Assembly (NCBI GenBank): GCA_012931725.1
Contig: CM022952.1
Span: 56,219,513 to 56,283,512, forward strand
Length of the DNA stretch: 64,000 nucleotides
Direction of reading: 5' to 3'
Origin: Litsea cubeba
Lineage: Eukaryota; Streptophyta; Magnoliopsida; Laurales; Lauraceae
This document shows, piece by piece, positions 9,678 through 20,128 of this stretch. The notes beneath the pieces were generated by a model, which did not search any database, was not told where the DNA came from, and saw only the letters and a list, made by a program, of their open reading frames with translations. Position 1 is the stretch's first letter, and each line of letters starts with the position of its first letter. Made by a program: the position numbers and the translations under genes.

Positions 9678-10268
9678 TTCATGAGCACATTCTCATCCAC
9701 ACTTGCTGTAGAAACTTGCAGCACAACAGAACACAGCAGCACCTTCTTCTCCAATCACTCTTCTCTCCAAAACTCTCTCTTTTTGTTCTCTCTTCTCTTC
9801 TGTACACTTGAAAACGAACTTAGCAAGCCTTTATATAGGTTATGGTAACCCTTAAGAGTGTTCAAATTAGGCTAGAATTCGTTTAGAAAGAGTCCCAAAC
9901 GAAAGACATAAGGTTCCTGAATTTTCGTGCACAACTTCTATTTCTGCGCAATTCTGGTTCCCGTGCTCGGTCGACCGCATGGGGTCCCCGGTCGACCGGC
10001 GACACACTGTGGCACAAAATAACTGGGAGCTAACTGTCTTGCCCGGTCGACCGCGTGGGGTCCTCGGTCGACCGGCCACACTGCTTCAGGAATTCTGAAT
10101 TCCTGTACTGTTGCAGCTCTGTTTTTTCTTTGAAGCTCTATCAATACCACACTATCAACACCACACTTGTGACATTGTGTTGACAATAATTCCAACTCAA
10201 AATGATACTCGAGATACTAAACACTTCAATGCTTCATAAGACTTCTCAGTACATCTCAAATTCCAACA
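9678..10268 (-). repeat. SireA 3' LTR, truncated by Tat1
   Basis: It is nearly identical to 15936-16526 of the 5' LTR. On the minus strand it starts TGTTGGAATTTGAGATG at 10268 and stops abruptly at 9678, where Tat1's LTR begins. A TATA box (CTATATAAA) lies at 9831-9839. Confidence 0.88.
9968..10074 (-). repeat. Two pairs of CGGTCGACCG palindromes, SireA 3' LTR
   Basis: GTCGAC-centred palindromes sit at 9968-9977, 9988-9999 (CCGGTCGACCGG), 10044-10053 and 10065-10074. Centres within each pair are about 21 bp apart and the two pairs about 76 bp apart. In element sense they lie 130-240 bp upstream of the TATA box. The 5' LTR has the same set at 16226-16332. Confidence 0.9.
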
Positions 10269-10584
10269 ATCTCCCCCTTTGGAATTGTTGGCAACACTTG
10301 GAACTTCAACACTTGGAACACTTTTAACCAGTTGACCTTCATGAAGCTTCTTCAGAACCATAGACTCCCCCTGTCTTAAAAAACCAACACAATCAAGATC
10401 TTCACATTCTTGATACCAATCTCCCCCAAGCTATCATAGCATAACTTCTTCGCATAACGTCTCCTAGCGTAGCTTTCTCCTAGCATAAGACTTTCTCCCC
10501 CTTTGACAACAAGTCCAAAGGGACCAACCAAGGAGCGAATAGGATATTCAAGGAATACATTGCTCCCACTTTCAAACACAACTC
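10269..10584 (-). other. SireA 3' untranslated region with multiple polypurine tracts
   Basis: On the minus strand, AAAGGGGGAG-type tracts occur next to the LTR (about 10270-10280) and again near 10365, 10421-10431 and 10494-10503. Several such tracts before the 3' LTR are a recognised Sirevirus trait. No gene is seen. Confidence 0.7.
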
Positions 10585-13500
10585 CTAAGGATTAGGAGAG
10601 TGAGTAACTCCTAATTTTTTTCGGAGATACTCGAAGACTTCCTTTGGCAGAGGTTTTGTGAAGATATCAGCAACTTGCTCAGTAGTTGGAACATATTCCA
10701 ACTTTACCTCACCGTCTGCAACCTTTTCCTTGAGAAAGTGATCGCGGATTGCAACATGCTTCATTCTAGAATGCTGAACAGGATTCTTAGAGATGTGAAT
10801 TGCACTTGTGTTGTCACAGAGGATCGGCGTAGGATCCGTTGTCGGAACTCCTAGATCAGAGAGCATTTGCCGCATCCATAACACTTACGTACAACAAGCT
10901 GCCGCTGCAATATATTCCGCTTCCGCTGTAGAAAGGGATACTGAATCTTGTTTCTTACTGTGCCATGCCACCAACCTTTCACCGAGATAGAATGCACCAC
11001 CGCTTGTACTCTTGTGATCATCTATACATCCAGCCCAATCGGCATCAGAGTATGCAACAAGAGTGAAGGATTTGCCTTTAGGATACCAAATACCAAGCTC
11101 CATGGTACCTTTCAGATATCGAAATATCCTTTTTACTGCTGTAAGGTGCGTCTCAGTTGGTGATGCTTGAAATCGAGCCACCATACATACTGCTTGCAGA
11201 AGATCCGGTCTTGTAGCAGTCAAATAAAGCAAGCTTCCTATCATAGAACGATAAGTGGTGTGATCAACGGACGAACCCTTATCATCTTTGCTTAGCTTTG
11301 TGTTCGTTGTCATTGGTGTGCTCACTGGCTTGCTGTCTTCCATGTTAAAACGCTTCAGCATTTCCTTGATGTATTTCATCTGTGATATGAAGATACCATG
11401 TTTCAGCTGCTGAACTTGTAAACCAAGGAAGAACTTTAGTTCTCCAAGCATTGACATCTCAAATTCTTTCTTCATCTCTCCAGCAAAATTCCTGCACATT
11501 TCCTCATCATTGCCACCAAAGATTATGTCATCGACATAAACAATGACAACCAGCTGTTTGCTCAACTCTGTTTTGACATAAAGATTGCTATCAACCAGTC
11601 CTTTTCCAAAGCCGATCTTGCGGAGATAGAGGTCCAGCCTTGCATACCACGCCCTTGGCGCTTGTTTCAGCCCATAAAGAGCCTTTTTCAACTTGCACAC
11701 TAGGTCTGAATTTTTGCTAATGAGAAAACCATCAGGTTGCTCAATGTAGACCTCTTCTTCAAGTAATCCATTCAAGAAGGCTGACTTTACATCCATCTGA
11801 AATACCTTGAAGGTTTTGTATGCAGCCAATGCAAGAAACATACGAATGGCTTCCAGACGAGCCACCGATGCAAAGGTCTCTTCAAAATCTATGCCTTCAA
11901 CTTGAGCATAGCCTTTACAAACCAACCTTGCTTTGTTTCGTATGACTTGACCATCTTCATTCAGCTTATTCCGAAAGACCCATTTAGTACCAATAACATT
12001 CTTATCGGTAGGTCTAGAAACTAGTTCCCATGTGGAGTTCTTCTCAATTTGCTCCAACTCCTCATGCATAGCTTTCAACCAACTTTCATCGAGACTGGCT
12101 TCAGCCACAGTCTTGGGTTCAATGGTGGACACAAGTGAGTAATTGCTAACTACACTTTGTCTTATTTTAACACCGCCCTCAGGATCTCCAATGATTTGAT
12201 CCTTAGGGTGTTGCTCTACCCAAGTGCTTTTCTTTCTAGGTGTAGCATCCTCTGAGTCATCCTTTGATTTCTCAGAATCATTAGGTTCAGCCACTTCATC
12301 ATCAATCTCACTCGAGTCCTCATAAACTGGACTGTCATAATGAGTTACATTCTTTGATTCACGGTTTTCATCAATTCTAACATCGGCACTATCTATGATT
12401 TTTCTGGTCCTTTTGTTAAGACATCTGTAAGCCTTACTAGAGGAGGAGTAACCCAGAAATATACCTTCATCAGCTCTTTCTTCAAATTTGCCCAGATTTT
12501 GTTCAAGACGCTTGATGTAACACTTGCTACCGAAGACTCTGAAGTGCTTGACTGTTGCTTTTCTCCCAAACCATAGCTCATAAGGAGTTTTGTCTTCATG
12601 TGGCCTGATCAAGCATCTATTCTGAATGTATACAGCCGTATGGATTGCCTCCTTCCAGTATTTGTCAGCTAGCTTGCTCTCAGTTAGCATTGTGCGAGCC
12701 ATCTCTTGCACGGTGCGATTTTTCCGTTCCACAACTCCATTTTGCTGTGGAGTTCTAGGGGCTGAATATTGTCTTTGAATGCCATGGTGCTCACAATAGT
12801 TAGTGAACTCTTCAGATGTGAATTCACCTCCTCGATCAGACCTTAAAATCTTGATACGTTGTCCAAGCATATTTTCAACCTATGCTTTAAACACTTTAAA
12901 ACGATCAAGTGCTTGATGTTTATGCTTAAGAAACAATACCCATGTCATACGAGTATAATCATCAATGCATAACATAAAATACTTATCTCCATTGGTGCTT
13001 TGAGTTCGCATCGGTCCACAGAGATCAGTGTGCACTAGCTCAAGAGGTTTCTTTGAATGATGCTCCTTTGACTTGAACATTACCCTCGTTTGCTTTCCCT
13101 TTTGGCAAGAATCGCAAATGGGGTTGGAAGGCTTTTCAACTGTAGATATACCTCTGACAGCCTTTGAATTGCAAATCTTTGACATGTTATCAAAGTTTAG
13201 ATGCCCAAGGCGTTTGTGCCACAACCAACTTTCCTCTGTCCGACTCATCAAGCAAGTCTTTTCAGCTCCATCTGACAATGTATAGAGATTTCCAGCAGTC
13301 CTAGATCCAGTAGCCACTGTTTTTCCGTTGCTACACTTCTTGATAGCAAACCCATTCTTAGTGAAGACAACTTCGTGGCCTTTGTCACAGATCTGGCTCA
13401 CACTAAGCAAGTTGTGTCTCAGTCCAGACACATATAAGACCTCGTCTGATCTGATCTTGTTTGCCTTTAGCTGAACAACACCTTTTCCGCAGACTTTGGC

Positions 13501-13836
13501 ACCATCATTGTTACCAAACTTCACTGATCCGCCTTCATAGTGCTGTAATTTGACGAATTTTTCCTTATCACCTGTCATATGGCTTGAACAGCCACTATCA
13601 AGGACCCATGGTGCTGCCTTCTTTTGTGCATTGAATGCCATTTGCACAATGAGAGATTCCTTGGAATTATCTTCCCTTTTCTTTGCCCTCCATGCCTTAA
13701 CTAACTTGGGTTTCTTTTCAACCTGAAATTGGTTAGCAATAGGCAATCTACAATTCCTAGTCAAGTGTCCATAATTATGACACTTATAGCACTCAATTTT
13801 GTGACTGTTTAGGATTGAAAAAGGGTTCCTAGTCAC
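10585..13836 (-). pseudogene. SireA pol: protease, integrase, reverse transcriptase, RNase H (broken)
   Basis: The segment at 12880-13836 carries a CCHC knuckle (CYKCHNYGHLTRNC), the protease motif WVLDSGCSSHMTG, the pre-integrase zinc region (LWHKRLGHLNF ... CDSCQKGKQ) and the first integrase Asp (HTDLCGP). The segment at 10885-12870 has RSDRGGEF and QQNGVVERKNR (integrase Asp and Glu), reverse transcriptase with FQMDVKSAFLNG and YVDD, then RNase H with YSDADWAG and STAEAEY. The segment at 10585-10884 finishes RNase H (CDNTSAIHISKNPVQHSR). TAG at 12880-12882 and TAA at 10885-10887 are in-frame nonsense changes; the joins are otherwise seamless. Without these stops the family layout is complete. 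Confidence 0.88.
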
Positions 13837-15424
13837 AAATGGGCTGTTTCTTTACATAGAATTTGCATTCAGCCCTTTTATGTCCATATCTATTGCAATG
13901 ATAACAGTAACCATAAAATTTGAATCTTCTTTGTGGCTGGTTAGACTTCATTTCCTTTCTCACATGAATGGACTCTTTTCTAGGCTGGATGGGCTTCACA
14001 GGTTTTGTCTTTTTCGGAGGTGTAATCTTAGAGGATTCTCCATTCTCAAATCCTAGACCAAATTTGAAGTGAGAAGGCCTTTGAACTTTCAGTATTTCAT
14101 TTAGCTTCAATGTTCCATTGATTGCTTGGAATTCCTTGAGCTTTTGATTCATTTGTATATTTTCAGTCCTTGCTCCAAGGATTTCATTCTCAAGTTTCAC
14201 CACTTCCTCAGTTTTGGTACTGATTTGTATTTCTAGGACTTCTACCATTCTTTTATATTCTTCAACTTGAGTTTTCAAAGCAATAACTGAACTTTCAGAT
14301 TCATGAAGAAGTTTCAGATTTTTCTTACTTGTTTTTCGTTCCATGCTAAGCTCCTCAAGTGCGGCAATGAGTTCTTCTTCAAGATTGACCTCAGCCTCCT
14401 CTTCCTCTTCCGGCTCTTACTCCTCTTCTTCTCCAACAGTAACCATGAAGAGAGCTTCAGTTGCCTCAGCTGATTCATCATCGTCTGAAGTTTCAGACGA
14501 GCTGTCATTATATTGACTGATGAAGCTTTTTGCTTTGCCCCTCTTCCTGAAGTTTTTCTTCCATTTACTCTTATCAACATAAGAGTCATCATCATTGTTT
14601 TCTTTCAGCGGACACTTCGCAGCAAAGTGACCAACACCGCCACAATTGAAGCATTTAAAGGGTAGCTTCCCTTTGTACTTTCCATTGCTTCCTTTCTTCA
14701 GCTTTCTAACTAATTGAGCCTCAAGCTCATCATCATCAGTATCAGCATCATGACCAGCAGTCTCTTTTCCCTTTTTCTGAACTTTGAAGGCCGCTTCTCT
14801 CTCAGATGAAGACGTCTTACCTATGCGCATCTCATAGGCAGTGAGTGAACCATGCAACTCATCCATGGTAAATTCATTCAGATCCTTGGCTTCTTCTATG
14901 GCTGAGACTTTTGAATCAAACCGGGGAAGAAGAGATCTTAGAACCTTTTTGACGATGACTGGTTCTTTAATCTCCTCCCCTAGTCCACGAATGTCATTCG
15001 TGACTTCATTCACTCATTGCATATACGAGTCAACATTCTCGCTTTCCTCCATGCGAAGAGACTCGAATTGAGAGCAATGAGTTTGCAATTTCGCTTCTTT
15101 GATCTTCTCATCTCCTTCATGAATGCTTTTCAACTTGTCCCATATTTCCTTGGCTATTTTGCATGCAATTACTTTGACCAGCTCGCTGTCCATAAGGCCA
15201 CTAAAGAGTGCATTCTGCGCCTTGGAGTCGTTGTCTGCTAACTTCTTCGTTGCAGCATCAGTGGGTACGATGGCAATATTGTAACCGACTCTAACGGTCT
15301 CCCAGACATCATAGCCAAGTGATTTGATGAAAGCCTGCATTCTGATCTTCCGGAAGGAGTAATTAGAACCATCAAACAAAGGTGCTTTCTTATTCCCTGT
15401 ATTGGTTGCCATGTGATTTGACAA
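13829..15424 (-). pseudogene. SireA gag (broken)
   Basis: Gag starts at MSNHMATNTGNKKAPLFDGS (15424) and shows the copia UBN2-type region (FDGSNYSFRKIRMQAFIKSL, KEIWDKLKSIHEG). A CCHC knuckle (CFNCGGVGHFAAKC), acidic and coiled-coil stretches, and a second knuckle (CYHCNRYGHKRAEC) follow. TGA at 15014-15016 and TAA at 14417-14419 interrupt a frame that otherwise continues on both sides. A frameshift near 13833 then separates gag from pol, just before a third knuckle. Three CCHC knuckles are one more than seen in element Y. Confidence 0.82.
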
Positions 15425-15465
15425 GAGATCACCCTTAGCGTGTTAAGCTTATCAAGGGAGCCTTT

Positions 15466-15479
15466 GCTCTGATACCAAT
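15466..15479 (-). other. SireA primer binding site (initiator tRNA-Met)
   Basis: Minus strand ATTGGTATCAGAGC directly follows the LTR end at 15480; TGGTATCAGAGC is complementary to the 3' end of plant initiator tRNA-Met. Confidence 0.9.
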
Positions 15480-16087
15480 TGTTAGATATCGCGATCACTG
15501 AGAGGGGGGGGGGGTGAATCAGTGATTGCTTAAAAAGAGGTCCAATTTAACAACAAAAGCAAATTAAATCACACAAGGACACCAGATTTAACGTGGTTCA
15601 CCAAAAGGCTACGTCCACGGTTCAAAGACTGTCCGAACACCGATCCGGAACAGGTCTGAATCTATTTAGTCGCACCAACGACAAAGAGCACCAACCCTTA
15701 AGTTTCAGATAGCACCAACTATCTAGGAAGCATCTACTCCCTTTACAATTTATCTGCACCAACAGATAGGATCACCAAACCCCTAACACCAAGCACCAAC
15801 TTGATGTTCTACAGAATTAAAGTAGAGAACTTTTCTACAGCCCTTCCCCTCTACAATCTCTCCCTCTCAATCCCTTACAAATTGAAATTTAAAGCATAAA
15901 AAAGAGAGACACTTATCTATGGACGAATCACCATCTTCATGAGGACATTCTCATCCACACTTGCTGTAGAAACTTGCAGCACAACAGAACACAGCAGCAC
16001 CTTCTTCTCCAATCACTCTTCTCTCCAAAACTCTCTCTTTTTGTTCTCTCTTCTCTTCTGTACACTTGAAAACGAACTTAGCAAGCC

Positions 16088-16096
16088 TTTATATAG
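16088..16096 (-). promoter_or_regulatory. TATA box of SireA 5' LTR
   Basis: CTATATAAA on the minus strand, identical in both SireA LTRs (9831-9839), with a matching CTATATAAAG in the solo LTR (50830-50839). Confidence 0.65.
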
Positions 16097-16225
16097 GTTA
16101 TGGTAACCCTTAAGAGTGTTCAAATTAGGCTAGAATTCGTTTAGAAAGAGTCCCAAACGAAAGACATAAGGTTCCTGAATTTTCATGCACAACTTCTATT
16201 TCTGCGCAATTCTGGTTCCCGTGCT

Positions 16226-16332
16226 CGGTCGACCGCATGGGGTACCCGGTCGACCGGCGACACACTGTGGCACAAAATAACTGGGAGCTAACTGTCTTGC
16301 CCGGTCGACCGCGTGGGGTCCTCGGTCGACCG
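16226..16332 (-). repeat. Two pairs of CGGTCGACCG palindromes, SireA 5' LTR
   Basis: Copies at 16226-16235, 16246-16257, 16302-16311 and 16323-16332, spaced as in the 3' LTR. The linker of the first pair differs by one base (ggtac against ggtcc). Confidence 0.9.
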
Positions 16333-16559
16333 GCCACACTGCTTCAGGAATTCTGAATTCCTGTACTGTTGCAGCTCTGTTTTTTCTTTGAAGCTCTATC
16401 AATACCACACTATCAACACCACACTTGTGACATTGTGTTGACAATAATTCCAACTCAAAATGATACTTGAGATAGTAAACACTTCAATTCTTCATAAGAC
16501 TTCTGAGTACATCTCAAATTCCAACAACCTTAAGCTTTTGAAATGGCTTAGATCTCATA

Positions 16560-16815
16560 TGGTGTCATTTTTGTAAAGAATATTAAAAAATATCTCATTT
16601 GGATAGAGAATATCTAAGAATATCTTTATTTGGAGAGAATCTCTCATGTTCCCTTTATTTTGGGATAGGATATCTCAAGATATCTTTCTTTTGGGAAAGA
16701 ATCCTTCATTGATCCTATCTTTTGGGAGAAAATCTCTCATTGATTTCTTTTTGGGAGAGAATCCCTCAAGATATCTTTATTTTGGGAAAGAATCTTTCTA
16801 ATTTCTTTCTTTTGG
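16560..16815 (+). repeat. Degenerate tandem repeat upstream of PMD-like gene
   Basis: About seven diverged units of roughly 30-40 bp share a 'gatatctttattttgggaaa' + 'gaatctctc' pattern. Local inverted pairs such as gatatctcaagatatc are present. The array ends 60 bp before the TATA box at 16877. Confidence 0.65.
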
Positions 16816-16876
16816 TAAGGTTACTAATTAGTAACTCTTACATATTTCTTCTTTCCTTCTTTGGTTTGCTCTCTTC

Positions 16877-16882
16877 TATAAA
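16877..16882 (+). promoter_or_regulatory. Candidate TATA box of PMD-like gene
   Basis: TCTATAAAGGCAAGG lies 120 bp before the first ATG (17003), a normal plant core-promoter distance. The downstream pyrimidine-rich leader contains no other ATG before 17003. Confidence 0.55.
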
Positions 16883-17206
16883 GGCAAGGAGGTTGGATCT
16901 CTTGCTCTTATTGCTTTCTTTTGCAATAATCCCAAGAGGGCTTCAAGACCAAGAGTTCTTCTTCTTCAAGATCTTCAAGACTTTTCTTCTACTTCCCCAT
17001 CAATGGCTTCAAGTAAGTTCCCTTTTTCAAGAAAACTCCATTGTAGGAAAAAAAAGTTCTTTCTTTCTTTTTTTGTTTCTTTCTTTTCTTTTCTTTTTTT
17101 TTCCTCACGGGTTTGCTTCTTTTTTTTCACACGTTTTTTTTTTTTTTTTTTCTTTTTTCTTTCTTTTTTTTGCATGTGTTTTTTTTTTTTTTCTTTCTTT
17201 TGTGGG

Positions 17207-17245
17207 CCGTACGGACAGATCCGTACGGATCTGGCCGTACGGCCA
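17207..17245 (+). repeat. Three CCGTACGG palindromes in PMD-like gene intron 1
   Basis: CCGTACGG occurs at 17207-17214, 17221-17228 and 17234-17241. The second extends to AGATCCGTACGGATCT and the third to TGGCCGTACGGCCA, both perfect. They stand alone in a T-rich intron. Confidence 0.9.
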
Positions 17246-17580
17246 CATGGCCTGTGGGCCAGCCCCTTTTTTCTGTTCTCTTTTTTTTTTTGTTTTCTTT
17301 CCCTCTTTTCTGTTTTTTTGAGAAAGTTTCATTTCGTTTTTTTTGTTTTCTTTCTCTTTTTTCTTTTCTTTTTGAGAAAGTTTCTTTTCTTTTTTTTCTA
17401 TTTTCTTTCTCCCCCCTTTTCTTTTTGAGAAAGTTTCTTTTTTTTTCTTTGTTTGCTCATCATGATAATGCATTTTTTTCGCAAACCAAGATGTTCATGT
17501 ATGTATATTTTTTTTGTAAATTGAATTGTAGCATAATTTGATAGCATACCTGAAAGTTTTCGCAAATTTGGGAATTTGGG

Positions 17581-17671
17581 GCTCGCAGCGATGTTGAGCC
17601 CTTCCTGATTTTGCGAAGACTTTGAGGTTTCGAAAGTTTGGAGTTTCGGAGCTCGCAGCAATGTTGAGCCC
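17581..17671 (+). repeat. Direct repeat in PMD-like gene intron 1
   Basis: GCTCGCAGC(G/A)ATGTTGAGCCC occurs at 17581-17601 and 17651-17671, a 70-bp period; the unit itself has GCTC/GAGC arms. The rest of intron 1 is T-rich. Confidence 0.75.
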
Positions 17672-19097
17672 ATCTTCAAGCTTTCTATTTCTTTCGGGAT
17701 AGTTCCTTTTCTTCGGAATTTCCCCGTCATTATATCAAAATTTCGCCAGATTTTTTTTAGCGAGATTCTGTCATTTTGATGTTTGATCTTTTTCTTTTCC
17801 ATCCTTTGCAGGTGGTTCTTTCAGAACGAACAAGGGTAAAGAGCCTGCTACAAGCATACCTCATCGATCTTCTAGATCTTCTAATCCGGCCGTTCAGCAG
17901 GCCTTTAAGAAAGTCCAGTATGTTAAGAGAAACCTGGAAGAGTGTGACTCCCTCAACAGAGATGAGATGAGGCAGCGACTGATCGCTCTCAAGGGAGAGG
18001 AATTCTAAAAGATCATGGTAAGCAGTCATCCATGGGTGATAGGAGATCAGAGTGTTTTACCCAAGCATACCTTCTTCTTTGGTGATGCCATCCCTGATGA
18101 CATGACATACCAGAGGAGATGTTTTCAGTTTTCTTTCACAGCAGATGGTGAGAAGAAGACTGTTGCTACCCGGTCGATGTTTGATCGTACCGTCTCGATC
18201 ATGAGCCTTGCCCCCACGTGCTCTAAGAGGGAAGATCCTCCAAGCTGGGTGAGAAAGACAAATGTAATCAAGACCGGGTTTTTGTTGGCGGTTCTCCTGG
18301 ATATACGGAGAAGTCGCCTGTTGACATGGACCTGTTGATGCCATCCAGCGGCTACTAGGGCTCTGATTATCCATCGGTCGATTTGAGACCGGTGGGCCTT
18401 GGTATTTTCAGCGGTGACGGTAGCAATTGGATAAAGCCTTTTCGACTTCGTGGCCATTTCAATGCTGACTCCGAGTGGAAGTCGTGGACTGATCGCGTCC
18501 TGCTGATTGGTGGCGCTATTTTGAAGGAAGCCGGGATTTTTGATGCGGTCCGCCGCTTTAGGGATACCATGATCTTTTCCGACGAGGCCTTCATTGTAAG
18601 ATCCCGACCCCAGTTCTTTTGTTTAGTATGGTTTTAATCATTGTTTGGCTTTTTAAGCGAGATTTGAGTTGGTTTGATCTTGTTTTTGAGTTTGACTAGA
18701 TTTTTCCATAGACTTTGAGATTTTGTAGACCGTTGACTTTGGTTTGACCCGGTTTATATGATTTGTATTTTTTATGAGAAATTTCTTTTGATTTCTAAAA
18801 ATTCTGGATTTGGTGCATTTTGACTCATTTTATGAAGTTTAACAACTTTCATGTTTTGACCATTTTGATTTGATGCTCAAAAATCACGTTTTTCGAGAAA
18901 AATGGGCAAAAATGACATTTTAACTAAATCTGTCCATAAATTTCGAAAATTTCAGAATTTGGGGAAAATATACTTTTTGGAAAGTAGAAATTTCGCTGAT
19001 CGTTTTTGTCTTCTTCGTCGTTTTCGTTCGGGACCCACAAATGCTAGTTTTGACCCTTGTAAGTTTGGGGCCCATGGGGCCCAGCCCATTTAGTCTT

Positions 19098-19103
19098 TAT
19101 AAA
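19098..19103 (+). promoter_or_regulatory. Candidate TATA box of LARD LTR
   Basis: TCTTTATAAAGCC followed 25-40 bp later by a CT-rich stretch. The same sequence is at 25148-25153 in the second LTR. Confidence 0.5.
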
Positions 19104-19994
19104 GCCATGGGGCTCTTCTTCTCTTCCCCATTCTTTCATTTCCTGCAACAAGAGAGGGGTTAGGGTTTTCTCCAGCACTTTCTCTCTCTCCTCTTAGAAA
19201 CTCTTCTCCTTGGATGCTAAAGGGAGATTTGATCTCACCTTCTTCTTCCTCCCTCTCCAAGCTTTCCAAAAATGTCATTTGCAAGAGATTTGAGCTAGGA
19301 GAGACCACCTTTCCATCCATTTCTTCTTGGTTTGAGCTTCTATAAGGTGAGCAATGGATTCCTTTCTCCAAATCTTGGTTTTCCAAACCATTTAGAATGG
19401 TTTTGTTATTTATGCAATGGGTTTTCATGAAGATTGGAAAATGGTTGGATTTCTAGGGTTTCTCTTGAGCTATTTGGGGGATTTTGTGATCTTGGAGCTT
19501 GAGGCACTAAAACCTTGTTTGAAGAGTAATTTTACTCCTATCTTGACTAGAGGCAAGTGAAATTTTCAATTAATATGATGATTGATCTCATTTAGTTCTA
19601 TTTTATGATTTTTCTATTATGTGTTAATCTTCTTTAATCTATGGGTTTACTTTGATTGAATGAATCATTGTTATATTGATTTCAATAGATGTTCTTGTTT
19701 TACAATGCATGGGAACCTTGCTTTCACTCTGGTCATTTAGAAAAAAATGGGTTTCTTGGTGTTAAAGGTAAGTGTTCATAGGAATGGAGAAAACTTTGAT
19801 CTAAAAAGTGTTGTGTTTGGGCCAATTAGAATGATTTATGGATGGTTTTGATGAGTTTGGAAGGACAAGGAAGGGCCCAACAATTCTTGGAAATTAGCAT
19901 TGAAGAAAATGAATCAAAAGAATCAAAAAGAAGGAAGAAAAAATGCAAAGAAATGGAAATGTGCACTGCCGGGCTGGACTGGGCAGGCCCAGTC

Positions 19995-20128
19995 CGCTCG
20001 AGCGACCCACTGGGTCGCTCGAGCGGACCAGGATCTGCCTGGCCCTCGCTCGAGCGACCCACTGGGCCGCTCGAGCGACCCAGACACTGTCTGGGCTCCG
20101 CTCGAGCGGACCTGGGTTCGCTCGAGCG
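19995..20128 (+). repeat. Six CGCTCGAGCG palindromes in LARD 5' LTR
   Basis: Copies at 19995, 20016, 20047, 20068, 20099 and 20119 (10 bp each) form three pairs 20-21 bp apart, with 31 bp between pairs. The first pair plus its linker makes a 33-bp palindrome (19994-20026) broken only at the central base. Confidence 0.93.

Larger units (their letters stand above)
9678..16526 (-). mobile_element. SireA: Sirevirus-like Ty1/copia retrotransposon
   Basis: This is a minus-strand copia element with order 5' LTR, initiator-Met primer site, gag, protease, integrase, reverse transcriptase, RNase H, several polypurine tracts, 3' LTR. Integrase before reverse transcriptase defines Ty1/copia; the multiple polypurine tracts and long gag indicate the Sirevirus group. 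The 5' LTR is complete (1047 bp) but only 591 bp of the 3' LTR remain, because Tat1 inserted there. The missing 456 bp should lie beyond the left end of Tat1. The right-hand flank gives a candidate target duplication, ACCTT (16527-16531). Coding capacity is destroyed by four stops and one frameshift. Confidence 0.88.
15480..16526 (-). repeat. SireA 5' LTR, complete (1047 bp)
   Basis: On the minus strand it runs from TGTTGGAATTTGAG at 16526 to ...CGATATCTAACA at 15480. It contains the TATA box, four GTCGAC palindromes (16226-16332) and a run of about ten G (C in element sense) near the 3' end (15505-15514). Confidence 0.9.
17003..18594 (+). pseudogene. PMD-like gene, 5' part (exon 1, intron 1, start of exon 2)
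   Basis: Exon 1 (17003-17012, ATGGCTTCAA) ends at a canonical donor GTAAGT. A T-rich intron ends at TTTGCAG (17811), and splicing puts exon 2 in frame to start MASSGSFRTNKGKEP. Exon 2 continues through a basic Ser-rich stretch and RDEMRQRLIALKGEEF to an in-frame TAA (18006-18008), then in the same frame into HTFFFGDAIPDDMTYQRRCF. A slip in the T run at 18279-18283 changes frame, TAG follows at 18356-18358, and WIKPFRLRGHF with FRDTMIFSDEAF leads to 18594. There the LARD splits a codon; the frame resumes at 28466. This is the N-terminus of a plant-mobile-domain-like protein of unknown function, now a pseudogene. Confidence 0.7.

Noticed and set aside
9867..10195. ORFs rich in 'RSTDR/VDRA' (also 16125-16453 and 50502-50816)
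   Set aside because: They are translations of the GTCGAC palindromes inside LTRs; they recur only because the LTR recurs.
16722..17321. 199-codon Phe/Leu-rich ORF, and Lys-rich ORFs on the other strand (17105-17473)
   Set aside because: Low-complexity readings of T-rich intron 1 of the PMD-like gene.
19995..20128. CRISPR-like look of short repeats with regular spacers
   Set aside because: Repeats are 10-bp palindromes with similar, non-unique linkers inside a plant LTR; there is no leader and no cas gene.
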